Below are positions 56,427 through 64,000 of a stretch of 64,000 nucleotides of DNA, piece after piece. Made by a program: the position numbers and the translations under genes. The stretch is from Prochlorococcus sp. AG-424-P23 (lineage in GTDB: Bacteria > Cyanobacteriota > Cyanobacteriia > PCC-6307 > Cyanobiaceae), in contig QCNK01000002.1 in the NCBI GenBank assembly GCA_003210135.1, positions 1 through 64,000 on the forward strand, written 5' to 3'. The notes beneath the pieces were generated by a model that saw only the letters and a program-made list of their open reading frames with translations, made no database searches and was not told the DNA's origin. The number at the start of each line of letters is the position of its first letter. The stretch's first letter is position 1.

Positions 56427-57437
56427 ATGCAATTTTCTGATAGATATCTAAGTATTTGGGTTTTATTAGCAATGTGTATTGGATCTTTATCCGGTTATTT
56501 ATTTCCTAATTTATCTCAATTTATAGGGGGATTAGAACTCTCAAGAATAAATCTTCCAATAGCAATTCTTATCTGGGGAATGATTTTCCCAATGATGTTA
56601 TCAATAGATTTCAAGTCAATAATAAATTTGAAATATAAGATTAAAGGATTTTCTATTATCCTTTTTATTAATTGGTTAATAAAACCAGTTTCAATGGCAA
56701 TCATCGCAGCTTCTTTTTTATATTTTTTATATGGTAAGTTGATAGATCCTATACTTGCTAAAGAATATGTTTCTGGAATGATTCTATTAGGAATAGCACC
56801 ATGTACAGCAATGGTTTTTGTCTGGAGTAATCTAGCTAAAGGCGATCCTTTATTTACTTTAATACAAGTAGCTATTAATGATCTAATATTAATTTTAGCC
56901 TTTCCATTATTGTCAAAAATTCTTTTAGGATTTAATAGTATAGATATCCCGTTAGATACTGTTTTCGGTTCTGTAATAATCTTTATTTTGGTACCACTTT
57001 TTCTAGCAATATTTTTAAAAAATAAAATCTATAGCGAAAAAAGAATAAAAATTATTTTGAATAAAAGTAAAAGTTATTCGTTGTTTTTTTTAATTCTTAC
57101 AGTCTTTTTATTATTCTTTGTTCAATCAAAATCTATATTACAAAATCCTATTCATATAATCTTAATTTCAATTCCATTAATAATACAGACTCTTTTTATT
57201 TTTTATTTAACTGCTTTTTCAATGAAGTTTTTTGGGCAAAAGTATTCTATTTCCTGTCCAGGCTCGATGATAGCCGCTTCAAACTTTTTTGAACTCGCAG
57301 TAGCTGTATCGATTACTCTTTTTGGTGTTAATTCAGGAGCTGCTTTGGCAACCATAGTTGGGGTACTAGTAGAAGTTCCTTTGATGCTTTATTTAGTAAA
57401 TATTTCTAAGTCTTCCAAAATACTATTTATAAAGTAA
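56427..57437 (+). CDS. acr3: arsenite efflux transporter Acr3
   Basis: A 336-residue membrane protein with about ten spans. IPIAILIWGMIFPMM-like segment, LLGIAPCTAMVFVWSNLAKGDP with the essential Cys, and AASNFFELAVAVSITLFGVNSGAALATIVGVLVEVPLM are the Acr3 hallmarks. It exports As(III). Together with arsM at 47700 it forms an arsenic-tolerance pair enclosing the reduced-phosphorus genes. I see no arsR or arsC between them. Confidence 0.9.
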   Translation: MQFSDRYLSIWVLLAMCIGSLSGYLFPNLSQFIGGLELSRINLPIAILIWGMIFPMMLSIDFKSIINLKYKIKGFSIILFINWLIKPVSMAIIAASFLYFLYGKLIDPILAKEYVSGMILLGIAPCTAMVFVWSNLAKGDPLFTLIQVAINDLILILAFPLLSKILLGFNSIDIPLDTVFGSVIIFILVPLFLAIFLKNKIYSEKRIKIILNKSKSYSLFFLILTVFLLFFVQSKSILQNPIHIILISIPLIIQTLFIFYLTAFSMKFFGQKYSISCPGSMIAASNFFELAVAVSITLFGVNSGAALATIVGVLVEVPLMLYLVNISKSSKILFIK

Positions 57438-57523
57438 TATTTTCTTCAAGTTTTTTCTTTTTAAGCAACTGATCCCAACAATCTTTATCAATCAGCCTTA
57501 TTTAATATAAAAAAAGATTTATC

Positions 57524-58228
57524 TTACCAAGGAATCTCTGAGCTGTCCCATGCAATAAATTTTCCACTAGATCCTGGATTTTGATTTTTAATAATATTGA
57601 TCAAAAATTGGGATGATTTTTCTTTACTAAATAATTTATGTTCTGGAACAAATTTGTGAAAAGGTCTAGATAGATCAGTATCTACTGTCCCTGGATGAAG
57701 CAATGTAATAGTAGCCTTTGGGAAACGTCTAGCCCATTCAATACTTAAAGACTTAAAAAACTGATTTTGCGCAGATTTTGCAGCTCTATATGAATACCAA
57801 CCTCCAGTTTGATTATCTCCAATGCTGCCCACTCTTGCACTTATACTTGCAAAATTAAAATCAAAATCTTTTGGTATAAATTCTTCAATAGTTTTAGCTA
57901 ATAGAATAGGAGAAAAGGCATTTATTGAAAAACTTTCAATCATATTTTTTTTATCAAGATGTTGTAATCTTTTTTCTGGTTGAAGAGAATCACTATGAAG
58001 TCTACCTGTAGCATTAACAACTAGCCTTAATTTTGAAGGGTGATTTGATATTTTATTTTTTAACTGCAAAAGGGATTCAGAATCCTCTATGTCTAATTCC
58101 CAAAAAGAATTAAATTCACTATTTCTTCCACACAAAACAACATCTAAATCTTTTTCACTTTCATGCAGATCATTAGCTAGTTGTGTTCCAATTCCACCTG
58201 CGCCTACAACTAAGGCTAAGCCTTTCAT
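57524..58228 (-). CDS. short-chain dehydrogenase/reductase
   Basis: A 234-residue SDR. The cofactor loop reads GLALVVGAGGIGTQLA and the catalytic YSYRAAKSAQNQF has Tyr and Lys; Ser is in FASISARVGSIG. The sequence resembles CsgA-like or sniffer-type reductases acting on small carbonyls, but the substrate is unknown. It sits upstream of nothing on its strand and is separated from murE by 81 bases. Confidence 0.85.
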   Translation of the reverse strand: MKGLALVVGAGGIGTQLANDLHESEKDLDVVLCGRNSEFNSFWELDIEDSESLLQLKNKISNHPSKLRLVVNATGRLHSDSLQPEKRLQHLDKKNMIESFSINAFSPILLAKTIEEFIPKDFDFNFASISARVGSIGDNQTGGWYSYRAAKSAQNQFFKSLSIEWARRFPKATITLLHPGTVDTDLSRPFHKFVPEHKLFSKEKSSQFLINIIKNQNPGSSGKFIAWDSSEIPW

Positions 58229-58309
58229 TTTATTAAAAGTAACTTAATTGATTCTAAGAAACTTTTCTTGTGATTTGCGTAAATATCTTTCTTATTTGAA
58301 TAGGAAATT

Positions 58310-59845
58310 TTATTGAGATTTACTTTTTTCTTTTAATAATTCATAAGCTATTTTTCTATCATCAAAATTAATAACTTTATCATTGAGAATTTGGTAGTCT
58401 TCATGTCCTTTTCCTGCAATTAAAACAATATCTTTTTTATTGGCACATTTAATAGATTCATTTATTGCTTTAAATCTATCAATTTCAATTGTTATTTTTT
58501 CTCTTTTTTTTATACCCATCAAAATATCATTTATTATCTTTTGGGGTTCTTCTGATCTTGGATTATCTGAAGTTATAAAAAGTTGATCAGAAAACTCTTC
58601 AGCTATTGATCCCATTAAAGGCCTTTTACTACGGTCTCGATCTCCGCCACAGCCAAAAACAGTTATGAGTTTCCCTTTACAAAGTTTTTTAATTGATTGC
58701 AAAACTTTTTTTAATCCATCAGGAGTATGGGCATAATCAACAATTACTGTTGGAAGTGATCGTAAAACGACATCATTATCAATTTGTATTTTCTCCATTC
58801 TCCCAGGAGCACCAGGGAAAGATTGAATTAACTTTGATAGATCTTTTAAAGAAAAATTTAGTTTATACAAAATTGTTATTGCTTGAATTGCATTCATTAA
58901 ATTAAATTCACCGACAAGTGGAACAAAAAGTTGAATTTTTTCTCTAGGTGTATGAAAAATACAAGTGGAACCACTTTCAGTAAATTTTTTATCTGTTACG
59001 AAATAACATTCATCATTTTCAAATTCAATGTCAGTAATCTTTGTCGAGACTAATGAAGATTTTTTTTCAAGATCAGATGATAATTTAGATATCCTAGGGT
59101 CATCATGATTTAATACACAAATTCCATCTTTTTCTTTTAAGTAAGGTGGGAAAAATAATTTTCTTTTTGTTTGAAAATATGATTCCATATCTGAGTGATA
59201 ATCAAGATGATCTTGAGTTAAATTAGTAAAAATAGCCGCCTCAAATTCGCATCCTGATATCCTGTTTTGAGCAATAGAATGAGAACTTACCTCTAATATC
59301 GCATATTCAGATTCTGCCTCAACAGCAGCATTTAATTTCTTTTGAAGTTTATCGGCGAAATCAGTTGTATGAGAAGCCACTTCTGAAAAGCCAGGCCATC
59401 TATTGAGCAAGGTCCCAAATAATGCAGTCTTTTTCCCTAATTTTTTTAAAAGATATTCCAATAAAAAAGTAATTGTCGTTTTTCCATTTGTACCCGTAAC
59501 ACCAATAAGTTTTAGTTTTCTTGAAGGCCTATTCCAAAACTCAGCGACTATTTGACCAAAAATATAATCTAAATTATCCTCTATAACCAAAATCCTTTCT
59601 CGATCAATAGATCCAATTTGTTCTTTTGCCGCAGACCCAATAATGGCTGCCTCTGCGCCATTTTCAATTGCCTCAATACAGTATTTTCCTCCATCAACAT
59701 TTAAACCAGGCATACCTAAAAATAAAGTTCCTTTTTGAACTTCTTTAGAGTTAAAAGAAATATTATTGATTTCATGATCGATTAAATCTAATGAAGGAAT
59801 AATTCCTACCAAATCTAAAAGTTTATGTAATTTTATAGATCTCAT
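58310..59845 (-). CDS. murE: UDP-MurNAc-tripeptide synthetase
   Basis: A 511-residue Mur ligase. The ATP loop is GVTGTNGKTTITFLLEYLL, the central motif has SSHSIAQNRI and FTNLTQDHLDYH, and the substrate-specificity signature is TSDNPRSEEPQKI, with DNPR indicating meso-diaminopimelate. It adds meso-DAP to UDP-MurNAc-L-Ala-D-Glu. It is 8 bases after the glutaredoxin-like gene on the same strand. Confidence 0.95.
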   Translation of the reverse strand: MRSIKLHKLLDLVGIIPSLDLIDHEINNISFNSKEVQKGTLFLGMPGLNVDGGKYCIEAIENGAEAAIIGSAAKEQIGSIDRERILVIEDNLDYIFGQIVAEFWNRPSRKLKLIGVTGTNGKTTITFLLEYLLKKLGKKTALFGTLLNRWPGFSEVASHTTDFADKLQKKLNAAVEAESEYAILEVSSHSIAQNRISGCEFEAAIFTNLTQDHLDYHSDMESYFQTKRKLFFPPYLKEKDGICVLNHDDPRISKLSSDLEKKSSLVSTKITDIEFENDECYFVTDKKFTESGSTCIFHTPREKIQLFVPLVGEFNLMNAIQAITILYKLNFSLKDLSKLIQSFPGAPGRMEKIQIDNDVVLRSLPTVIVDYAHTPDGLKKVLQSIKKLCKGKLITVFGCGGDRDRSKRPLMGSIAEEFSDQLFITSDNPRSEEPQKIINDILMGIKKREKITIEIDRFKAINESIKCANKKDIVLIAGKGHEDYQILNDKVINFDDRKIAYELLKEKSKSQ

Positions 59846-59853
59846 ATAAAAAA

Positions 59854-60156
59854 TTATTTATCCAGAATGGTACTAATATTTTTTTGAAACCAATTCTTTA
59901 ATTGATCATCTTTTAATCTTGGAGAAATGCGTGGCAATTCTATAATCTCCTCTGACCTAATTCCTTCAACAGCAATAACAGGTACTTCATAATCATATTT
60001 TTTATATTTATCTTTATATAAATCGACCCTATCAATATCAATTTCTTTGAGCTCCTCTAGATTAGGGAATAACTCATTAAGATTTATTTTTGCTAGTTTA
60101 TTTTTTAATGAATCACATAGGCAACATCCCTGCCTAACAAAAATAAATATTTTCAT
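59854..60156 (-). CDS. glutaredoxin-like (DUF836) protein
   Basis: A 100-residue thioredoxin-fold protein. RQGCCLCDSLKNKL carries a CxxC active site (GCCLCD) near the N-terminus, and YEVPVIAVEG includes the conserved cis-Pro. It is of the DUF836/YruB glutaredoxin-like type. It lies between yidD and murE in an operon with gaps of 4 and 8 bases. Its targets are unknown. Confidence 0.8.
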   Translation of the reverse strand: MKIFIFVRQGCCLCDSLKNKLAKINLNELFPNLEELKEIDIDRVDLYKDKYKKYDYEVPVIAVEGIRSEEIIELPRISPRLKDDQLKNWFQKNISTILDK

Positions 60157-60160
60157 TCAT

Positions 60161-60397
60161 TTAGTCAGGCACAGGGTCACATCCACAGGGGGTTAAAGGA
60201 TGACATCTGCTTAATCTTCTTAAAGTTAACCACCCTCCCTTCCAAGGTCCATGTCTAGTAATTGCCTCATATCCATAAGAGCTGCAACTTGGAATAAATC
60301 TGCATCTTGGTCCAAAAAAAGGAGAAAACCACTTTTGATAAAACGAAATCATAAAAAGAAGTACAGAAGTAATTGATTTATTAATAGTTTTGAACAC
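60161..60397 (-). CDS. yidD: membrane protein insertion efficiency factor YidD
   Basis: A 78-residue YidD (DUF37) protein. ISFYQKWFSPFFGPRCRFIPSCSSYGYEAI and RLSRCHPLTPCGCDPVP show the three conserved Cys and the family pattern. YidD assists YidC in membrane protein insertion. It is transcribed divergently from rpsD and heads the yidD-grx-murE run. Confidence 0.95.
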   Translation of the reverse strand: MFKTINKSITSVLLFMISFYQKWFSPFFGPRCRFIPSCSSYGYEAITRHGPWKGGWLTLRRLSRCHPLTPCGCDPVPD

Positions 60398-60492
60398 TTT
60401 AATGATGTAAAATAGTAGCTCAGTAGTAATTTAGTTTAATTGAATTTAATCAATTATCCAATTTATTGCAATTTTCTATTTAATTTAAAATT

Positions 60493-61101
60493 ATGTCAAG
60501 ATACCGCGGCCCCAGATTAAGGGTTACGCGTCGCTTGGGAGAATTACCAGGTCTCACCAGGAAAGCTTCAAAGAAGTCTAATCCTCCAGGTCAGCACGGC
60601 CAAGCCCGTCGCAAGCGATCAGAATATGCAATTCGTCTAGAAGAAAAGCAGAAACTTAGGTTTAATTATGGAGTTTCTGAAAAACAACTAGTCCGTTATG
60701 TAAAAAAAGCTAGAGCTCAAGAAGGATCTACAGGAACTAACCTACTAAGACTTTTAGAAAACAGACTTGATAATGTTTGTTTTAGATTAGGTTTTGGAGG
60801 TACCATTCCAGGCTCAAGACAATTAGTAAATCATGGCCATGTAACCGTTAATGGTAAGGTTCTTGATATTGCTGGTTATCAATGCAAATCAGGCGATGTA
60901 ATCGGAATTAAAGAAAACAAAGCAAGCAAAAAACTTGTAGAAGGTAATATAGAATTCCCTGGTTTAGCAAATGTCCCACCTCATCTTGATTTAGACAAAC
61001 CTAAATTAACGGGAAAAATAAACGGTAAATGCGATAGAGAGTGGGTGGCTCTTGAAATAAACGAACTACTAGTTGTTGAATATTATTCAAGAAAAGTTTA
61101 A
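60493..61101 (+). CDS. rpsD: 30S ribosomal protein S4
   Basis: A 202-residue protein with the S4 start [20 protein letters not shown], the S4 RNA-binding domain [31 protein letters not shown] and the ending [15 protein letters not shown]. It starts 30S assembly on the 16S 5' domain. Its codons are less AT-biased than its neighbours, as expected of a highly expressed gene. A 12-bp terminator hairpin follows. Confidence 0.98.
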   Translation: MSRYRGPRLRVTRRLGELPGLTRKASKKSNPPGQHGQARRKRSEYAIRLEEKQKLRFNYGVSEKQLVRYVKKARAQEGSTGTNLLRLLENRLDNVCFRLGFGGTIPGSRQLVNHGHVTVNGKVLDIAGYQCKSGDVIGIKENKASKKLVEGNIEFPGLANVPPHLDLDKPKLTGKINGKCDREWVALEINELLVVEYYSRKV

Positions 61102-61120
61102 TCCTACTTTTCTTTGGATT

Positions 61121-61169
61121 ATTAAATCTCTCTTTTAAAAATGAGAGATTTAATTTAATTCTTATTTTT
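61121..61169 (+). terminator. rho-independent terminator of rpsD
   Basis: A perfect 12-bp stem attaaatctctc / gagagatttaat encloses a 10-base loop (61121-61154) and is followed by a T-rich tail. It lies 20 bases after the rpsD stop and precedes the next gene by 22 bases. Confidence 0.85.
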
Positions 61170-61175
61170 AAAATA

Positions 61176-62339
61176 ATGGGAAATAAGGAAAATAATATAA
61201 AAAAGCCAGGTTTTAAGACCTTATCTATTCACCATGGGGAAACATTTGCAGAAAACACTGGATGCGTTATGCCTCCTATTTTCTCTACATCTACTTTTAA
61301 ACATGGAAATAAAGATAATTTCGACTACACAAGATCAGGCAATCCAAACTTTAGAATTCTAGAAAACGTCCTTAAATCAATTGAAGATTCTAAATACTGT
61401 ACAGTTTTTGGATCTGGGATTAGCGCAGTAACTGCAATTTCATCAACACTAAAATCAGGTGACAAGATACTCTGCGAGTCAAATCTCTATGGTTGTACAG
61501 TAAGGATGTTCGAAAAAGTTTTCAAGAAATTTGGACTAGAAGTTTTATACACAGATTTTACAAACGAAAATAATATCAAAAAGATTTCAAACTTCGAGCC
61601 AACCTTGATATGGCTAGAAAGTCCAACTAATCCACTTTTGAAGGTACTTGATATTAAGGCGATTTGTAATGAAGCGAATAAACTACAAATCCCAGTAGTA
61701 GTAGACAACACCTTTTCTACGGCACTTATTCAAAAACCATTGGACCTTGGTGCAACACTATCTCTAGTAAGCACAACAAAATTCATCAATGGACATAGTG
61801 ATGCACTTGGTGGAGCAGTACTGACAAATAATGAGGTATGGAATAGTAAGATGCTTTTCTCTCAAAAAGCTCTAGGGCTTCAACCATCTCCTTTTGATAG
61901 TTGGCTCATTACGAGAGGAGTAAAAACTCTTCCTTTAAGAATCGAACAACAAACGCAAAGTGCAAAATTAATTTCTGAAGAATTAGGGAATCAGAAAATA
62001 ATTAGTAAAGTAATTTACCCTTTTAATCCAGAACATCCCCAATTTAATTTAGCAAAATCGCAAATGAAATCTGGAGGTTCAATGATCACCCTAAAATTAA
62101 ATTTAAATAAAGAGGATACTTTTAAATTTTGCAAATCTCTCAAATATTTCTCTTTAGCAGAAAGCCTTGGAGGAGTTGAAAGTTTAATTTGTCACCCCGC
62201 AACAATGACTCATGCTTCTGTTGATGACAAAACAAAAAATCTGCTAGGGATTGATGATGCTCTTGTAAGATTATCAATTGGATGTGAAGATACAAACGAT
62301 TTAATCTCAGACATTTTATTTGCTTTAAATAAATTCTGA
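61176..62339 (+). CDS. Cys/Met metabolism PLP enzyme (cystathionine synthase/lyase type)
   Basis: A 387-residue PLP enzyme of the trans-sulfuration family. YTRSGNPNFRILENVL, VFGSGISAVTAI, WLESPTNPLLKVLDI, VVDNTFSTAL and the PLP Lys in STTKFINGHSDALGGAV are clear. The subfamily could be cystathionine gamma-synthase, beta-lyase or O-acetylhomoserine sulfhydrylase; I cannot separate these by eye. It lies 3 bases before a second family member and upstream of cysK, so methionine/cysteine synthesis is likely. Confidence 0.88.
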   Translation: MGNKENNIKKPGFKTLSIHHGETFAENTGCVMPPIFSTSTFKHGNKDNFDYTRSGNPNFRILENVLKSIEDSKYCTVFGSGISAVTAISSTLKSGDKILCESNLYGCTVRMFEKVFKKFGLEVLYTDFTNENNIKKISNFEPTLIWLESPTNPLLKVLDIKAICNEANKLQIPVVVDNTFSTALIQKPLDLGATLSLVSTTKFINGHSDALGGAVLTNNEVWNSKMLFSQKALGLQPSPFDSWLITRGVKTLPLRIEQQTQSAKLISEELGNQKIISKVIYPFNPEHPQFNLAKSQMKSGGSMITLKLNLNKEDTFKFCKSLKYFSLAESLGGVESLICHPATMTHASVDDKTKNLLGIDDALVRLSIGCEDTNDLISDILFALNKF

Positions 62340-62342
62340 AAA

Positions 62343-63812
62343 TTGAGAGATTTACTTAAAAAACCTATATGGAAAAATTTAGAGTTGGGATATGCAATTC
62401 CTGATAGTATTCATGCCGTTTCCGTAGCATTACCAACTTGGAATGATGTAATAAATTACGAGGAAAAAGATCAAGAATGCATGAATTTATTGAAGTCCAT
62501 TTACCCAAGATTCGGGCTAAATCCCATAGTGAAAAGATTATGCGAAAAAGTAAAAAAGCAAAATTACTACAACAATAAAAGTATCTGGCCATATCCGAAT
62601 GAAAGCATAGCTTTTAAAGCTAAAAAATACATTGATAGAAATACTTCTGAACAATTCTCATTAATAGAAAAAAGAGGTAATTTAGCTTTCTTAATAACTG
62701 AAAAAGAAGGAAGTATTTATGCAAAATATTTTTGGCAACATACTGGTCTTGGTCTATCTTCAAGAGCTGCCGCTATAGAACTAGGTCTTGAAGATTGCCC
62801 TCCAAAATCTTATGTAAATGAATGTTCTCAAAGAATAAAAAATAGAATTTCTAAATCTACAAAAATTAACTCTAATTATATTCACTTAACATCATCTGGA
62901 ATGTCTGCATTGCATACATCATTAGAAATCATATATAAATTATTTCCAGCTAAACCAACACTCCAAGTTGGTTTTCCATATGTAGATGTACTTAAATTAC
63001 CAATGAAAATCTTTCACGGAGCCAAGTTAATTACAGAAGAAAATTGCGCGGATATTGAATTAGAAATCAAAAGAATAAATCCATCAGCATTAATTATTGA
63101 ACTTCCAAGTAATCCAATGCTCAAATGTGTAAACATTAAAAAAATTTCAAAAATTGCAAAAAAGTTAAATATTCCCATAATTGTTGACGATACAATTGGT
63201 TCAAATTTAAATATAAATTCCCTAGAACATGCAGATATAGTTTTTACTTCACTTACAAAAATTTTTTCAGGTAGTGGTGATATTCTTGCCGGATCATTAA
63301 TACTAAATCCAAAAAGCAAATGGGTTGATCAATTTAGAAATGCATTAAACGAGATTAATCTTCCAACACTTTCCGATGGAGATACAGTTTATCTAGAGAA
63401 AGTTAGTAGAGATGTAAATCTAAGAGTTTTTGAACAAAATAAAGCATGTTTAGAATTAAAAAAAAGATTAGAGACCCATAGCGAGATTAAAAATATTTTC
63501 CATCCTGAAAATTGTCCAAATTTCAATTCTTTACTTACTTCTGATGGAGGATACGGCTGCTTATTATCATTTGAATTAAAGGGAGGGTTGAACAAAGCTA
63601 AGAAATTTTATGATTCTCTACAAGTATCTAAAGGACCTAGTTTAGGTACAAAATTTACTCTGGTTTGTCCTTATGTTTTACTAGCTCATTATGACGAGTT
63701 GGATTGGGCTGAAAGTTTTGGTATACCCTCGCACCTCATTAGAGTATCAGTTGGATTAGAAGACCAAGATCAATTATGGAAAAGCTTTTCTGAAGCACTA
63801 AATAATTTCTAA
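62343..63812 (+). CDS. second Cys/Met PLP enzyme with long N-terminal region
   Basis: A 489-residue protein with a TTG start. Residues from about 130 carry the PLP fold: HTGLGLSSRAAAIELGLEDC, LTSSGMSALHTSLEI, IIELPSNPMLKC, PIIVDDTIGSN and the PLP Lys in TSLTKIFSGSGDILAGSL. The N-terminal ~130 residues, including HAVSVALPTWNDVINYEEK, are an addition relative to the neighbour. I recall similar cystathionine gamma-synthase-type proteins in picocyanobacteria. It is translated immediately after the preceding family member. Confidence 0.83.
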   Translation: MRDLLKKPIWKNLELGYAIPDSIHAVSVALPTWNDVINYEEKDQECMNLLKSIYPRFGLNPIVKRLCEKVKKQNYYNNKSIWPYPNESIAFKAKKYIDRNTSEQFSLIEKRGNLAFLITEKEGSIYAKYFWQHTGLGLSSRAAAIELGLEDCPPKSYVNECSQRIKNRISKSTKINSNYIHLTSSGMSALHTSLEIIYKLFPAKPTLQVGFPYVDVLKLPMKIFHGAKLITEENCADIELEIKRINPSALIIELPSNPMLKCVNIKKISKIAKKLNIPIIVDDTIGSNLNINSLEHADIVFTSLTKIFSGSGDILAGSLILNPKSKWVDQFRNALNEINLPTLSDGDTVYLEKVSRDVNLRVFEQNKACLELKKRLETHSEIKNIFHPENCPNFNSLLTSDGGYGCLLSFELKGGLNKAKKFYDSLQVSKGPSLGTKFTLVCPYVLLAHYDELDWAESFGIPSHLIRVSVGLEDQDQLWKSFSEALNNF

Positions 63813-63897
63813 ATTTCTAGTATTTACCGTATAGAAACTTATATACTCTTTTTTTGAATAATAGTTAGAATTGATATATATTTTCTCAATAATATAA

Positions 63898-64000
63898 ATG
63901 GCAAAAATTTATGAGGACAACAGTTTTGCTATTGGAAACACTCCATTAGTAAAATTAAAATCAGTTACTAAAAACGCGAAAGCTACAGTACTTGCAAAAA
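63898..64000 (+). CDS. cysK: cysteine synthase (O-acetylserine sulfhydrylase), partial
   Basis: The first 34 codons of a gene running off the window. MAKIYEDNSFAIGNTPLVKL is the typical CysK start, with the GNTPLVKL motif that contacts substrate. The full protein should be about 320 residues. It follows the two Cys/Met PLP genes on the same strand after 85 bases. Confidence 0.88.
   Translation, partial: MAKIYEDNSFAIGNTPLVKLKSVTKNAKATVLAK

Overview
The window is AT-rich, densely coded and has no rRNA, tRNA, insertion sequence or CRISPR that I can see. Its gene content is that of a streamlined marine cyanobacterium: cytochrome b6f genes petC-petA, ndhB, chlorophyll synthase chlG, a cyAbrB regulator, MenG, DUF2862, DUF3067 and DUF4278 proteins. 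The base composition, short spacers and small gene families fit Prochlorococcus of a high-light-adapted clade. The ptx-phnYZ locus recalls strain MIT9301, from memory only. I ran no database search.

Layout. 0-10 kb: the end of an NFACT/RqcH gene, tatC, petC-petA, lgt-cobM, a RodZ-like gene, ppx, a UbiA prenyltransferase, an LD-carboxypeptidase and ispD. 10-20.5 kb: fabG, a 59-aa protein, a groEL without groES, an ABC-2 exporter pair, ctaB-ctaA facing ctaC-ctaD-ctaE (heme A synthesis plus cytochrome oxidase), then cyAbrB. 20.9-31 kb: ribE, an iron-sulfur aldo-keto reductase, a PotD-like lipoprotein, a CobT-like protein, two membrane or lipoproteins, topA, ndhB and an ABC ATPase. 31-47 kb: birA, a DUF721 (DciA-like) protein, menG, hisF, chlG, a class A penicillin-binding protein, rsmB, a photolyase cluster with three small companion genes, trmH, a DppC-like permease, lepA, mqo and a NifU-domain protein.

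47.3-57.5 kb is the most interesting part. A small DUF4278 gene is preceded by a sigma70-type promoter, a perfect NtcA palindrome at the predicted transcription start and an RNA element that I read as a downstream-peptide-type glutamine riboswitch. A rho-independent terminator follows. Next come an arsenite methyltransferase, a cysteine-desulfurase-like enzyme and short strain-type ORFs. Then comes a complete reduced-phosphorus locus: phnC-phnD-phnE transporter, ptxD phosphite dehydrogenase, a divergent GNAT acetyltransferase, and the oxygenase pair phnY-phnZ. Pho-box-like repeats precede both transcription units. An OsmC protein and an Acr3 arsenite efflux pump close the block, so phosphorus scavenging sits beside arsenic detoxification.

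57.5-64 kb returns to core genes: an SDR, murE, a glutaredoxin-like protein, yidD, rpsD with a strong terminator, two Cys/Met-metabolism PLP enzymes and the start of cysK. Most operons are short, with ATGA overlaps or gaps of a few bases.
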